Shown here one piece after another: positions 25,213 to 33,890 of a stretch of DNA of 39,498 nt (position 1 is the first letter of the stretch; the number at the start of each line of letters is the position of its first letter). This DNA is from Bacteroidales bacterium (lineage in GTDB: Bacteria > Bacteroidota > Bacteroidia > Bacteroidales > UBA932). Below the pieces are notes generated by a model. It worked only from the letters and a program-made list of their open reading frames with translations. It was not told where the DNA came from and did not search any database. The position numbers and the translations under genes were made by a program. The stretch is taken from contig JAFVAU010000030.1 of NCBI GenBank assembly GCA_017480345.1, positions 1 to 39,498 on the forward strand, in the 5' to 3' direction.

Positions 25213-27003
25213 ATGAACCGCATCATTTCTCTCGCGGCCCTATCGGCTCATCTCCTGTCCTCCTCCTGCTCGGCGCCTTCACCGGAGGTGAACCTGCTTC
25301 CGCTTCCTAAGGATCTCCGCTGGGAGAAGGGGACCGTGCCGGCCTCAGCGCCTGAAATCCAGTGGGTGGACAGCATCCCCGGGGCCCGATTGAATGGGGA
25401 CGAGGCTTATCGGCTCAGCGTAAGAAAGGACGGAATCCGGATAGAGGCCGTAACGGAAAAAGGCCTCTGGAACGCCCGGCAGACGCTTTCCCAACTTAAG
25501 CAAGGGAGCCAGGTACCCTGCTGTACCATTACGGACTGGCCTTCTTTCCGCGTACGCGGGTGGATGATGGACGTGGGACGCACCTACATGTCCCTGGAGG
25601 AACTTTACCGGGAAGTGGATGCTTTCTCCCGCTTCAAACTCAATGTTTTCCACCTGCATCTGACGGAAAACGAAGCCTGGCGCATGGAGAGCCTTCGGTA
25701 TCCGCAGCTGAATGCCCCGGAGACCATGACCCGTCAGGCGGGCCTGTACTATACCCAGGAAGAGCTCCGCGCTTTGGATGCCTATTGCCGGGAGCGGGGC
25801 GTTACACTGGTGCCGGAGCTGGACATGCCCGGGCACAGCGCCGCTTTCGAGCGGGCTTTCGGCTTCGGGATGCAGAGTCCGAAGGGCCTTGCCGTAGTGA
25901 AAGACCTGTTGGAAGAGCTGATGGAGGTGTTCTCCTCGGAGTACATCCACATTGGCACGGACGAGGTGCGCTTTACCATGCCGGAATTCGTGCCGGAAGT
26001 GGTGGCCTTCGTGCGTTCGAAAGGCCGAAAGGCCGTTTCCTGGAACCCGGGCTGGAACTATGCGCCCGGAGAAATTGACGCCACCCAGCTCTGGAGCTAC
26101 CGGGGCAAGGCGCAGCCCGGGATTCCCGCGGTGGACTGCCGGCTGCATTACATCAACCATTTCGACCTCTTCGGGGATATCATCGGCCTGCATACCAGCC
26201 GGATTTATGATGCCGATGAAGGCTCCCCGGACCTGGCCGGATCCATCATTGCCCTCTGGAACGACCGCTATGTGCCGGATGAGCAGGCGATTATCCTGGA
26301 AAATAACCTGTATGCCACTGCGCTGGCACTGGCCGACCGGGCCTGGCGGGGAGGGGGGTATCAATACTTCAATGATTTTGGCACTATCCTGCCGGAAAGC
26401 GGCCCGGCCCGCGAAGATTTCCTGAACTTTGAGCGGCGGATGCTCCCGTATCTGGATAATCTGCCTACGCAATACGTTCAGCAGGGGAATGCCCGCTGGG
26501 CGCTTTCTCCCGTATATGACAACGGGGGAGACCTGGAGGCCGTTTTCCCGCCGGAAGAAGGGAAGTGGGAGACAGAACGTGTCCTTACCGGCTCCGGCTT
26601 CTATCTGCGTCATGTGTGGGGGCCTTCCATTGTGGCGGGCGTTTATCCGGAGCCGCGGCCTAACAGTACCGTCTATGCCCGGTCCCGCGTGTGGAGCGAT
26701 GCGGAGCAGGCTGTGGGCCTTCTTTTTGAAACGCAGAACCACAGCCGCTCGGAGCACGACGCTCCTGACCCGGACGGAGCCTGGGATTACCGCCACAGCC
26801 GCATCTGGCTCAATGGAGAGGAACTTCTTCCTCCCGCAAGTACGGTTACGCTCCGGAAAGGATGGAACAGCGTTCTTGTGAAACTTCCTGTGGGAGCCTT
26901 TTCCACTCCTGAAACCCGCCTGGTGAAATGGATGTTCACCTGCGCTTTCACCACCCCGGACGGCCGCATGGCCGCTCCTGTCAAGTATGCCGATAATTTT
27001 TGA
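25213..27003 (+). CDS. GH20 beta-N-acetylhexosaminidase lipoprotein
   Basis: A 596-residue exo-hexosaminidase removing terminal beta-GlcNAc or beta-GalNAc from glycans. The lipobox is LSSSC (Cys19). The GH20b domain covers about 28-105 and the catalytic barrel about 108-420. The hallmark Asp250-Glu251 pair in IHIGTDEVR gives the substrate-assisted mechanism. HLHLTENEAWRME and PELDMPGHSAAFERAF are further family motifs. A beta-rich C-terminal domain (about 440-596) may bind carbohydrate. The ATG at 25213 was chosen over an in-frame TTG at 25201 because it starts the signal peptide. The next gene begins three bases after its stop. Confidence 0.92.
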   Translation: MNRIISLAALSAHLLSSSCSAPSPEVNLLPLPKDLRWEKGTVPASAPEIQWVDSIPGARLNGDEAYRLSVRKDGIRIEAVTEKGLWNARQTLSQLKQGSQVPCCTITDWPSFRVRGWMMDVGRTYMSLEELYREVDAFSRFKLNVFHLHLTENEAWRMESLRYPQLNAPETMTRQAGLYYTQEELRALDAYCRERGVTLVPELDMPGHSAAFERAFGFGMQSPKGLAVVKDLLEELMEVFSSEYIHIGTDEVRFTMPEFVPEVVAFVRSKGRKAVSWNPGWNYAPGEIDATQLWSYRGKAQPGIPAVDCRLHYINHFDLFGDIIGLHTSRIYDADEGSPDLAGSIIALWNDRYVPDEQAIILENNLYATALALADRAWRGGGYQYFNDFGTILPESGPAREDFLNFERRMLPYLDNLPTQYVQQGNARWALSPVYDNGGDLEAVFPPEEGKWETERVLTGSGFYLRHVWGPSIVAGVYPEPRPNSTVYARSRVWSDAEQAVGLLFETQNHSRSEHDAPDPDGAWDYRHSRIWLNGEELLPPASTVTLRKGWNSVLVKLPVGAFSTPETRLVKWMFTCAFTTPDGRMAAPVKYADNF

Positions 27004-27006
27004 ACC

Positions 27007-28353
27007 ATGATAACAACTTTATTCTCTATTTTGGCCGCTGCCCTGATCCAGGTCCGTCATGTGCAGGTTCCCGTTGTGACGGACAGGGATGTCCCTGTAG
27101 CGGAAGTAACGGTTCCCGAGGGTGTTGCCCCTCAGTGGCAAATCAAGGCCGCCGGCCTGCCCTGCCATGCGCTTAAGAATGCGTATGTAAAAGACAACCA
27201 GCTATTTGTACACATTGACGGAGCCAAAGTCAAAGACCTCTCCAAGCCTTTCAGACTCAAGGTGAAGGCCAAAGGAATGGAAGTGGAGGAAAGCGGCGCC
27301 ACGCAGCACCGGCTGGCCCGCAGCGTCCGTAACGCCGGAGACGACGGCGTGGTGGCCTACCGCATTCCCGGGCTGGTGACCTCGAAAAAGGGAACCCTCA
27401 TTGCCACCTACGATATCCGTCACAACCATTCCCGCGACCTCCAGGACGACATTGACGTGGGCATCAGCCGTTCCACCGACGGCGGCCTCAGTTGGGGGCC
27501 GATGATCGTGGCCATGGACATGGGCGAATACGGCGGTCTTCCGCAGAACGTGAACGGAATCGGAGACCCTTGCATCCTGGTGGATGAGGTGACGGGAGAC
27601 ATCCTGCTCTTTGCCGCCTGGACTCATGGCGGAACGGCCGGAAAGGCGGCCTGGTGGACGGCCGGAAGCGGCTTTGAGCCCTCCCGGACCCCCCAGCTCA
27701 TGATGACCCGTTCCACGGATGACGGCCTCACTTGGAGCGCCCCGGTGAACCTGACCCGCCAGGTGAAGCAGGAGCCCTGGAATTTCACCTTCCAGGGTCC
27801 CGGCCGCGCCATCACCATGGCCGACGGCACCTTGGTGGTGCCCTTCCAGCATCAGGAGCCGGACCGGACTCCCGCCGCCGGCGTTATGTATTCCAAAGAC
27901 CGCGGCACCTCCTGGCAGGTGCATGAATATGCCAAAATCAACACCACCGAATCCCAGGTGGTGGAGGTGGAGCCCGGCGTACTGATGCTGAATATGCGCG
28001 ACAACCGCAAGACCGGCCGCGCCGTGTATATTACCAAAGACCTGGGCAAGACCTGGGAGCCGCATGTGTCTGACGGCCAGCTGGTTGAGCCGGTGTGCAT
28101 GGCTAGCCTGATCAAGGCCGGCGACTTGCTGCTTTTCTCCAATCCCGCCGACCCCAGGGAACGCCGCAACATGACCATCCGGATTAGCGAGGACGGCGGC
28201 ATCAGCTGGACCCGCAAACTCCTTCTTGACGAAGGATACGGCTGGGGGTATTCCTGCCTTACCATGATTGATAAAGACACCGTGGGTATCCTCTATGAGA
28301 GTTCCCAGGCCCACATGACTTTGCAAGCTGTTAAACTGAAAGACATCCGTTAG
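27007..28353 (+). CDS. nanH: GH33 exo-alpha-sialidase
   Basis: A 448-residue sialidase that releases terminal sialic acid. The arginine-triad motif YRIP is at 118-121, and five Asp-boxes (S/T-x-D-x-G-x-x-W) lie at 156-163, 236-243, 296-303, 343-350 and 394-401. The TESQVVEVEPG segment holds the conserved Glu, and Tyr415 in YGWGYSCL fits the nucleophile. Residues 20-100 form the N-terminal beta domain of Bacteroides-type sialidases. The hydrophobic N-terminus (residues 2-15) is a short, weak signal sequence. The gene is three bases behind GH20 and three bases before the MFS gene, in one operon. Confidence 0.94.
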   Translation: MITTLFSILAAALIQVRHVQVPVVTDRDVPVAEVTVPEGVAPQWQIKAAGLPCHALKNAYVKDNQLFVHIDGAKVKDLSKPFRLKVKAKGMEVEESGATQHRLARSVRNAGDDGVVAYRIPGLVTSKKGTLIATYDIRHNHSRDLQDDIDVGISRSTDGGLSWGPMIVAMDMGEYGGLPQNVNGIGDPCILVDEVTGDILLFAAWTHGGTAGKAAWWTAGSGFEPSRTPQLMMTRSTDDGLTWSAPVNLTRQVKQEPWNFTFQGPGRAITMADGTLVVPFQHQEPDRTPAAGVMYSKDRGTSWQVHEYAKINTTESQVVEVEPGVLMLNMRDNRKTGRAVYITKDLGKTWEPHVSDGQLVEPVCMASLIKAGDLLLFSNPADPRERRNMTIRISEDGGISWTRKLLLDEGYGWGYSCLTMIDKDTVGILYESSQAHMTLQAVKLKDIR

Positions 28354-28356
28354 CAT

Positions 28357-29610
28357 ATGGCAAACGAAAAAATGCAGAAAATCTATCCCTGGATAGTGGT
28401 GGCCCTCCTGTCGGTAGTGGCCTTCCTCAATTATCTGGACCGCCAGATGCTTTCCACCATGCAGACGGCCATCGGGGCCGATATCACCGAACTGCAGCAG
28501 GCACAGAACTTCGGCCGGCTCATGGCCATTTTCCTTTTGGTATATGCCATCGTGAGCCCCTTTGCCGGCAGCATCGCCGACCGTCTGAGCCGCAAGTGGC
28601 TCATCGTGGGCTCGCTGGCTGTATGGTCGATGGTGACGCTCCTGATGGGGCACTGCAACACGTTCTCCCAGATGTACTGGCTGCGCGGCCTCATGGGGGT
28701 GAGCGAAGCCCTGTACATCCCTTCCAGCCTTTCCCTCATTGCCGATTATCACGCGGGCAAAAGCCGTTCCCTGGCCGTGGGCCTGCATATGACGGGCCTC
28801 TATCTGGGCCAGGCGGTGGGCGGTTTCGGGGCCATCTTCGCTTCGGCCTTGAGCTGGCGGATAACCTTCCAGTGGTTCGGCGTCATCGGCGTGCTGTATG
28901 CCGTGGTGCTGGTATTCTGCCTCAGGGAGAAACGGCAGGAGATGGCCGGTCAAGCCGGCCATGACGGGGCTGTCGGCGAGCGTCATTCCCGACCTGATCG
29001 GGAATCTGTCTGGCGCTCCTTCGGCCTCATCTTCAGCAACATCGCCTTCTGGGTGATTCTGTTCTTCTTCGCCTCCACCTCGCTGCCCGGCTGGGCCACC
29101 AAGAACTGGCTGCCCACCCTCTTTGCGCAGCATATTGACGGCGGCATGGCCGTGGCCGGTCCCGTGGCCACCATCACCATCGCCCTGGCATCCTTCATCG
29201 GCGTCATGGTGGGCGGGCCGATGTCTGACAAATGGGTGAAGAAGAACCTCAAGGGCCGTATCTATACCAGTGCCATCGGCCTGGCGATGATGATTCCCGC
29301 CCTGGTACTGATGGGCCTGGGCAAAGGCCTGGTTCCCGCCGTGGCTTCGGGCCTCATCTTCGGCCTGGGATATGGGATGTTTGACACCAACAACATGCCC
29401 ATCCTCTGCCAGTTTGTTCCGTCCCGCCTGCGGGCTACCGCTTATGGCTTCATGAACATGGTAGGTGTGGCCATGGGCGCTCTCTGTACTACATTGCTGG
29501 GCAAAATCCCCAATCTGGGCCTTTCCTTCGCCATCCTGGGCGGCGTGACGGCCGTTGCGCTTGTGCTCCAGCTCACCATCCTGCGTCCCACCACTGATGA
29601 TATGCAGTAA
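28357..29610 (+). CDS. MFS transporter, likely sialic acid permease (NanT-like)
   Basis: A 417-residue major facilitator with about 12 membrane helices. FLNYLDRQMLSTM in helix 1 and SIADRLSRKWLIVG between helices 2 and 3 are typical MFS motifs. It is directly behind the sialidase gene, so sialic acid is the probable cargo. The central cytoplasmic loop (residues 196-217) is encoded by an inserted palindromic repeat (28942-29007) that keeps the frame and adds the hydrophilic segment AGQAGHDGAVGERHSRPDRE. The loop between helices 6 and 7 is the least constrained part of the fold, so the protein is probably still functional. Confidence 0.88.
   Translation: MANEKMQKIYPWIVVALLSVVAFLNYLDRQMLSTMQTAIGADITELQQAQNFGRLMAIFLLVYAIVSPFAGSIADRLSRKWLIVGSLAVWSMVTLLMGHCNTFSQMYWLRGLMGVSEALYIPSSLSLIADYHAGKSRSLAVGLHMTGLYLGQAVGGFGAIFASALSWRITFQWFGVIGVLYAVVLVFCLREKRQEMAGQAGHDGAVGERHSRPDRESVWRSFGLIFSNIAFWVILFFFASTSLPGWATKNWLPTLFAQHIDGGMAVAGPVATITIALASFIGVMVGGPMSDKWVKKNLKGRIYTSAIGLAMMIPALVLMGLGKGLVPAVASGLIFGLGYGMFDTNNMPILCQFVPSRLRATAYGFMNMVGVAMGALCTTLLGKIPNLGLSFAILGGVTAVALVLQLTILRPTTDDMQ
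28942..29007. repeat. Bipartite palindromic repeat inside the MFS gene
   Basis: Two hairpins, ATGGCCGG/CCGGCCAT (28942-28962) and ATTCCCGA/TCGGGAAT (28985-29005), have the same order, sequence and flanking GACG/CGTC and TCT as the intergenic copy at 11151-11202, with a 22-base joint instead of six. It is in frame and free of stops. Confidence 0.8.
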
Positions 29611-29617
29611 AACCGTC

Positions 29618-29639
29618 ATGCCCGGCTCCGACCGGGCAT
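29618..29639. repeat. Single-hairpin copy of the palindromic repeat
   Basis: ATGCCCGG/CCGGGCAT with loop CTCCGA, preceded by CGTC and followed by CT, is the second half of the repeat seen at 11179-11202. It lies in the short gap between the MFS and GH109 genes, eight bases after the MFS stop. Confidence 0.75.
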
Positions 29640-29665
29640 CTGAAAAGCAATCAACCATAAAAAAT

Positions 29666-31039
29666 ATGAAAAAGAGTTTATTACTTCTGGCCTGCACCTT
29701 CCTCCTGGCTTTTTCCTGCCAGCAGGCTTCCCAAGGTCCCATCAAACTGCCTGTTCCTCCGCGTGAGGCCGGGCAGACGGATATGCTCCAGTTTGCGGCC
29801 GATCCCATTGAGAATGTGGGCATCGGCGTGGTGGGCCTGGGCATGCGCGGCGGCGATGCCGTCCAGCGCCTTACCTTCGTGCCCGGCTGCCATGTGGCCG
29901 CCATTTGTGACGTAGAGACGGACCGGGCGGAAAAGAGCCTGGCCTATCTGACGGGCAAGGGCCTCTCCGCCAATGTCTACAGCGGAGAAGAAGAGTCTTA
30001 CAAGGCCCTGTGCGAAGACCCTTCCGTGGACCTGGTGTATATCTGCACGGATTGGATCCATCATGTTCCCGTGGCGCTCTATGCCATGGAGCACGGCAAG
30101 CATGTGGCCATCGAGGTCCCTTCGGCCGAAACCCTCCAGGCCTGCTGGGACCTGGTGAACACCTCCGAGCGCACCCGCAAGCACTGCCTCATCCTGGAGA
30201 ACTGCTGCTACGACTTCTTTGAGATGACGGCCCTCACCATGGCCCAGCAGGGCGTTTTTGGTGAGATTATCCATGCCGAAGGTGCCTATCACCACAATCT
30301 GGACCCCTTCTGGAAACATTACTGGGATAACTGGCGTCTGGACTTCAACAGCAAGCACAGGGGAGACCTTTATCCCACGCACGGTTTCGGCCCGGTTTGC
30401 CAGGCCCTGAACATCCATCGCGGAGACCGCCTCACCACCCTGGTGGCCATGGATACCGATCCTTTCAACGGTGCCAAGCATGCCAAGGCTGCCGGTATGG
30501 AAGACAAGCCTTTTGCCAATGGTGACGTGACCATGACCATGCTCCGTACCGCCAAGGGCAAGACCATCCTCATTGAGCATGATGTGCTTACGCCGCGTCC
30601 CTACAACCGCATGTACCAGCTGGTGGGAACCGATGGTTATGCCGGAAAGTATCCCATACAGGAAATCTGCCTGCGTCCTGAAGGTGCCCAGAATGTGAAT
30701 TACCAGAATCTGGGCTATGAAAAGGTGTATCGGGGTGAATCCCTTGAACAGTTGATGGCTCAGTATCGCAACCCCATCCTCACCCCGGAACTGGAAGCCC
30801 TGGCCAAGGAGGTGGGCGGCCACGGCGGCATGGACTTTATCATGGACTACCGCATGGTCTATTGCCTGAACAACGGTCTGCCGCTGGATATGGACGTATA
30901 TGACCTGGCCGAATGGTGCTGCGTCACGGAACTCTCCCGCATCTCCTTAGAGAACGGCTGCGCTCCCGTGGAGGTGCCGGACTTTACCCGCGGCGCCTGG
31001 GACCGCATCCAAGGCTTCTCCTACGCTTTCGCGAAGTAG
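29666..31039 (+). CDS. GH109 alpha-N-acetylgalactosaminidase-like oxidoreductase, lipoprotein
   Basis: A 457-residue Gfo/Idh/MocA-fold protein of the GH109 type, which removes alpha-GalNAc by an NAD-dependent mechanism. The lipobox is LAFSC (Cys18). The NAD-binding GVVGLGMRG is at about 54-62. The block YWDNWRLDFNSKHRG, then DLYPTHGFGPVCQALNIHRG, and the later GGHGGMDF are typical of GH109 rather than of sugar dehydrogenases. I chose the ATG at 29666 because it starts the lipoprotein signal, whereas the upstream in-frame ATG overlaps the MFS gene. Alpha-GalNAc is the base of mucin O-glycans, which suits the locus. Confidence 0.87.
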   Translation: MKKSLLLLACTFLLAFSCQQASQGPIKLPVPPREAGQTDMLQFAADPIENVGIGVVGLGMRGGDAVQRLTFVPGCHVAAICDVETDRAEKSLAYLTGKGLSANVYSGEEESYKALCEDPSVDLVYICTDWIHHVPVALYAMEHGKHVAIEVPSAETLQACWDLVNTSERTRKHCLILENCCYDFFEMTALTMAQQGVFGEIIHAEGAYHHNLDPFWKHYWDNWRLDFNSKHRGDLYPTHGFGPVCQALNIHRGDRLTTLVAMDTDPFNGAKHAKAAGMEDKPFANGDVTMTMLRTAKGKTILIEHDVLTPRPYNRMYQLVGTDGYAGKYPIQEICLRPEGAQNVNYQNLGYEKVYRGESLEQLMAQYRNPILTPELEALAKEVGGHGGMDFIMDYRMVYCLNNGLPLDMDVYDLAEWCCVTELSRISLENGCAPVEVPDFTRGAWDRIQGFSYAFAK

Positions 31040-31783
31040 TTATTCCCACATAGGAAAGGCCGCCTGGAGTACTTCCGGGCGGTTTTTCGTTGTGGATTCC
31101 AGAAAACCGCCGCCGGGGGTGAAGGCCAGTACGCGGTGCGCTACCTTGAGGGCGTCGGGAAGGTCGTGGGAAGAAAAGAGGACGGCCATGCCGGTCTGCT
31201 CCGCCAGATTCCGAAGGGTTCTCAGGACCATGAGGCGGTTCTCCACGTCCAAGTAGGCCGTGGGCTCGTCCAGCAGGAGGATGTCGGCCTTGCGGGCCAG
31301 ACTCACCGCAATGCAGGCCTTCTGGAACTCGCCGTCACTGAGGGTGGAGATGTCCTGCCTCTGCCGCTCCGCCAGTCCCAGCCGCTCCATGGCCTCTTTC
31401 AGCCTCTTTTCCGTCTCTTCACTCAGTTTCCCGGCCCAGTTGCTCTCCCGGTAGCACCCGGTCCTGATGAATTCCTCCACCGTAAAGCCCTTTACCTTGG
31501 GAATTCCGGTAGGGATGAGGATGCATTTGGGCCAGGTGGGATTTTGTGCCACCTTCCTGGCCCGCTCATTCTGGGTTGTAGTACTGCCAGAGCCGTTTTC
31601 TTTGGGCTTGGTGGGCCCCATGAAATCCCACCTGGCCCGCGAGGCCAGGAGCCGCAGCAAGGTGGACTTGCCGCAGCCGTTGGCACCGGCCAGGAGCACG
31701 CATTCGCCCGCCTCTATGTGGAAGGAGATATCGGCCGCCAGAACACGCTCGCCGTAGGCCAGTTTCATATGCTTGATGTCCAT
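31040..31783 (-). CDS. FecE/BtuD-type ABC transporter ATPase
   Basis: A 247-residue cytoplasmic ATPase powering import of an iron chelate, heme or cobalamin with the adjacent permease. Walker A is GANGCGKS at 33-40, the signature LSDGE at 148-152, Walker B LLLDEP at 169-174 and the switch His196 in SSHD. Start at 31783 overlaps the permease stop by one base (TGATG). The segment between Walker A and the Q-loop (about residues 49-85) is unlike the family and is framed by a perfect 16-base inverted repeat (31529-31544 and 31623-31638). The usual Q-loop is hard to place. The 3' end also holds a terminator for the convergent GH109 gene. Confidence 0.85.
   Translation of the reverse strand: MDIKHMKLAYGERVLAADISFHIEAGECVLLAGANGCGKSTLLRLLASRARWDFMGPTKPKENGSGSTTTQNERARKVAQNPTWPKCILIPTGIPKVKGFTVEEFIRTGCYRESNWAGKLSEETEKRLKEAMERLGLAERQRQDISTLSDGEFQKACIAVSLARKADILLLDEPTAYLDVENRLMVLRTLRNLAEQTGMAVLFSSHDLPDALKVAHRVLAFTPGGGFLESTTKNRPEVLQAAFPMWE
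31060..31087 (+). terminator. Terminator of the sialoglycan operon
   Basis: CCGCCTGGA pairs with TTCCGGGCGG and is followed by five T on the plus strand. It lies 21 bases after the GH109 stop, inside the 3' end of the convergent ATPase gene. Confidence 0.7.
31529..31638. repeat. 16-bp perfect inverted repeat framing 78 bp within the ATPase gene
   Basis: GGGCCAGGTGGGATTT (31529-31544) returns as its exact complement at 31623-31638. Smaller CCTGGCC/GGCCAGG dyads lie inside and just outside the arms. The whole segment is coding (residues 49-85 of the ATPase). Confidence 0.7.
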
Positions 31784-32715
31784 CACAGGCGGTTCCTCCA
31801 TAGCAGCAGAATGATGAGCGGAATCCCCACCAGGGCCAGCGTACTGCCCACCGGCAGGGGAGTGGGGCCTATGTGGGCAAGGGTATCGGCCGCCAGCGAG
31901 AGGCAAGCGCCGGTAATGAGGCTCCAGGGCAGCACCACTTTATGGGCCGATGTCCCCAGATACCTTCGCACAAGGTGCGGTGCCGCTATGCCCACGAAGC
32001 CTATGGGCCCCGCAAAGGCGGTGACAGCGGCGGTGAGGAGCGCTGCGCCCGCCATCACCCGGAGGCGAAGGCCCCTCAGGCCCACCCCGGAAAGGGCGGC
32101 GTATTCCTCCCCGAAGAGCACCAAGTCCAGCGCTTTCTGGCTGCCGAACGCCAGGCCGAAACCCAGCACCAGCGCGCCGGCCATCAGGGCCAGACCGTGG
32201 TAAGGGACGCCGGCGTAGCTACCCGCCATCCAGCTGTAGAACAGTTTCAGACTTTCTTCTCCGGCGGTATATTGCAGGACGGAACTGAGGGCGCTCAGGG
32301 CAAAACCCAGCATCACGCCCACCAGCAGCAGCGTGCCGGCGCTGTGCACCCGGGCGGCGGCCGCCATGATGATCAGGCTGGTGAGAAGGGCTCCCACAAA
32401 GGCTGCTGTCACCAGCGTGGCGCCGCCGGCAAAGGCCCCTGCCCCGCCCACGGAAAGCGCCGCAATGGCAGCGCCCAGCCCGGCGCCGCCGGACACGCCC
32501 ATGATGTGCGGATCGGCCAGAGGATTGCGGAAGAGGGCCTGCATCTGCGCTCCGGCCAGGGCCAGGGCGGCTCCGGCGGTGAGGGCCGTGAGCATACGGG
32601 GCAGGCGAAGTTTCCAGAAAATGGCTCCGGAAGCCCATGAGAGACCGTTTCCGGCCAGAAGGTCCAGGAGCATGAGCCCCAGCAGCAGCGCTATGAGAAG
32701 CCCGCGCCGTCTCAT
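31783..32715 (-). CDS. FecCD-family ABC transporter permease
   Basis: A 310-residue inner-membrane permease with about nine or ten helices, of the group that imports ferric siderophores, heme or vitamin B12. Characteristic segments are LRLPRMLTALTAGAALALAGAQMQALFRNPLADPHIMGVSGGAGLGA near the start and GPIGFVGIAAPHLVRRYLG in the second half, the coupling region facing the ATPase. No binding protein or TonB receptor gene lies nearby, so the substrate cannot be told. The start overlaps the upstream permease gene by four bases. Confidence 0.93.
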   Translation of the reverse strand: MRRRGLLIALLLGLMLLDLLAGNGLSWASGAIFWKLRLPRMLTALTAGAALALAGAQMQALFRNPLADPHIMGVSGGAGLGAAIAALSVGGAGAFAGGATLVTAAFVGALLTSLIIMAAAARVHSAGTLLLVGVMLGFALSALSSVLQYTAGEESLKLFYSWMAGSYAGVPYHGLALMAGALVLGFGLAFGSQKALDLVLFGEEYAALSGVGLRGLRLRVMAGAALLTAAVTAFAGPIGFVGIAAPHLVRRYLGTSAHKVVLPWSLITGACLSLAADTLAHIGPTPLPVGSTLALVGIPLIILLLWRNRL

Positions 32716-33890
32716 ACTTTACGGGAGGGGATATAGGCCATTATGAGGCCTGTGAGGGACACGCCCAGCACGGTCCACAGGATGTCGGAGGCTTTGAGCA
32801 CCACCGGATAGGCGCTTACCACAAAATTCCCCGGCATGGGTACCAGGCCGTAGCGCTGTTGCAGCCATACCAGCAGGATGCCCGCCACCAGCCCGATCAG
32901 CATGCCCAGCAGCGACACCAGCCAGCCTTCCCAGAGGAAAATGCTTCTTAGGAGCGGCTCCGGGGCGCCCAGGGCGCGGAGCGTGGAGCTATCGGCCTTT
33001 TTCTCCAGAACCAGCATCTTGAGGGAGCTGTAAATGTTGAAGGCCACCAGCATCACGATGAAAAGGAGGATGAGGAAGATGGCCAGTTTCTCGTAGCGCA
33101 TCATCCGGTAGACGGACTCGTCCTGCTGGGCGCGGTTCAGGACTCGGAAATTGTCTCCCAGCTGCTTCTGGAGGTCTTTTTGAAGGGCCTCCGTCTTTTC
33201 CGGCGCCGCCCAAATCTCCAGGTAGGAAACCTCCGTCTCATATTCCAGCAGTTCCCGCATCAGGCCGATGGGAACCACCATCAGGCGGGCGTCCAGGTCG
33301 GCATTTACGGAGAAGACGCCGCCCAGGGTGAGCTCAGCGCTACGGAGGGAGGCGGCGGGATTGCTCAGGGAAACCGGGCGGGTGCGTGAGGGATAGTAGA
33401 GTTCCATGGGCGTCACAAAGCGGGGACTCAGGCCCAGGGAATGGGCCAGGGCCGCTCCGGCCACGCCTTGGGCCCTGCCGCCCTTGCGGAAAGACCAGGC
33501 ACCGTCGATGATGTGCTCCCTCAGGAGGGATTCTTCCTGCGCCGCTTCGTCTATGCCCTTCACGCGGGCCAGGCTCTGCCGGCCTTCGTAGGAGACGAAG
33601 ACCTGCTCTTCCAGCACGCCGGACAGGCGGGTGATGCGCTCATCGGCCAGCCCTATGGAATCGGGAGAGAAGACTTTTCCCGCGGCCGGACGCACCAGCA
33701 GGGGAGCCCTGGCGTCGGAAAGGGATTCGGACACCAGGAAGTTGAAGCCGTTGAAAACGGAGAGGATAACGATGAGCGCTGCCGTGCCTATCGCCATGCC
33801 GGCCACCCCGATGCCCGAAATCAAGTTGATGACATTGTAGGATTTCCGGGCAAAAAGGTAGCGAAAGGCAATCTTTAGCGGCAGTCTCAC
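32712..33890 (-). CDS. LolC/LolE-like FtsX-family ABC permease
   Basis: A 392-residue permease of the MacB/FtsX fold, as found in lipoprotein-release (LolCDE) systems. One membrane helix lies near the N-terminus (about 20-45), followed by a periplasmic domain (about 46-270) and three C-terminal helices (about 272-298, 315-345, 365-388). The N-terminal block FAFRYLFARKSYNVINLISGIGVAGMAIGTAALI-type pattern (residues 8-40) is typical of Bacteroidales LolE-like proteins, which usually follow rbfA, as here. It overlaps both neighbours by four bases. A LolD ATPase is not in the window. Confidence 0.9.
   Translation of the reverse strand: MRLPLKIAFRYLFARKSYNVINLISGIGVAGMAIGTAALIVILSVFNGFNFLVSESLSDARAPLLVRPAAGKVFSPDSIGLADERITRLSGVLEEQVFVSYEGRQSLARVKGIDEAAQEESLLREHIIDGAWSFRKGGRAQGVAGAALAHSLGLSPRFVTPMELYYPSRTRPVSLSNPAASLRSAELTLGGVFSVNADLDARLMVVPIGLMRELLEYETEVSYLEIWAAPEKTEALQKDLQKQLGDNFRVLNRAQQDESVYRMMRYEKLAIFLILLFIVMLVAFNIYSSLKMLVLEKKADSSTLRALGAPEPLLRSIFLWEGWLVSLLGMLIGLVAGILLVWLQQRYGLVPMPGNFVVSAYPVVLKASDILWTVLGVSLTGLIMAYIPSRKV

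Noticed and set aside
27202-29904. A 900-codon minus-strand frame opposite the sialidase and MFS genes
   Set aside because: It spans several real genes and their spacer, with His/Gly-rich low-complexity content and no recognisable motif.
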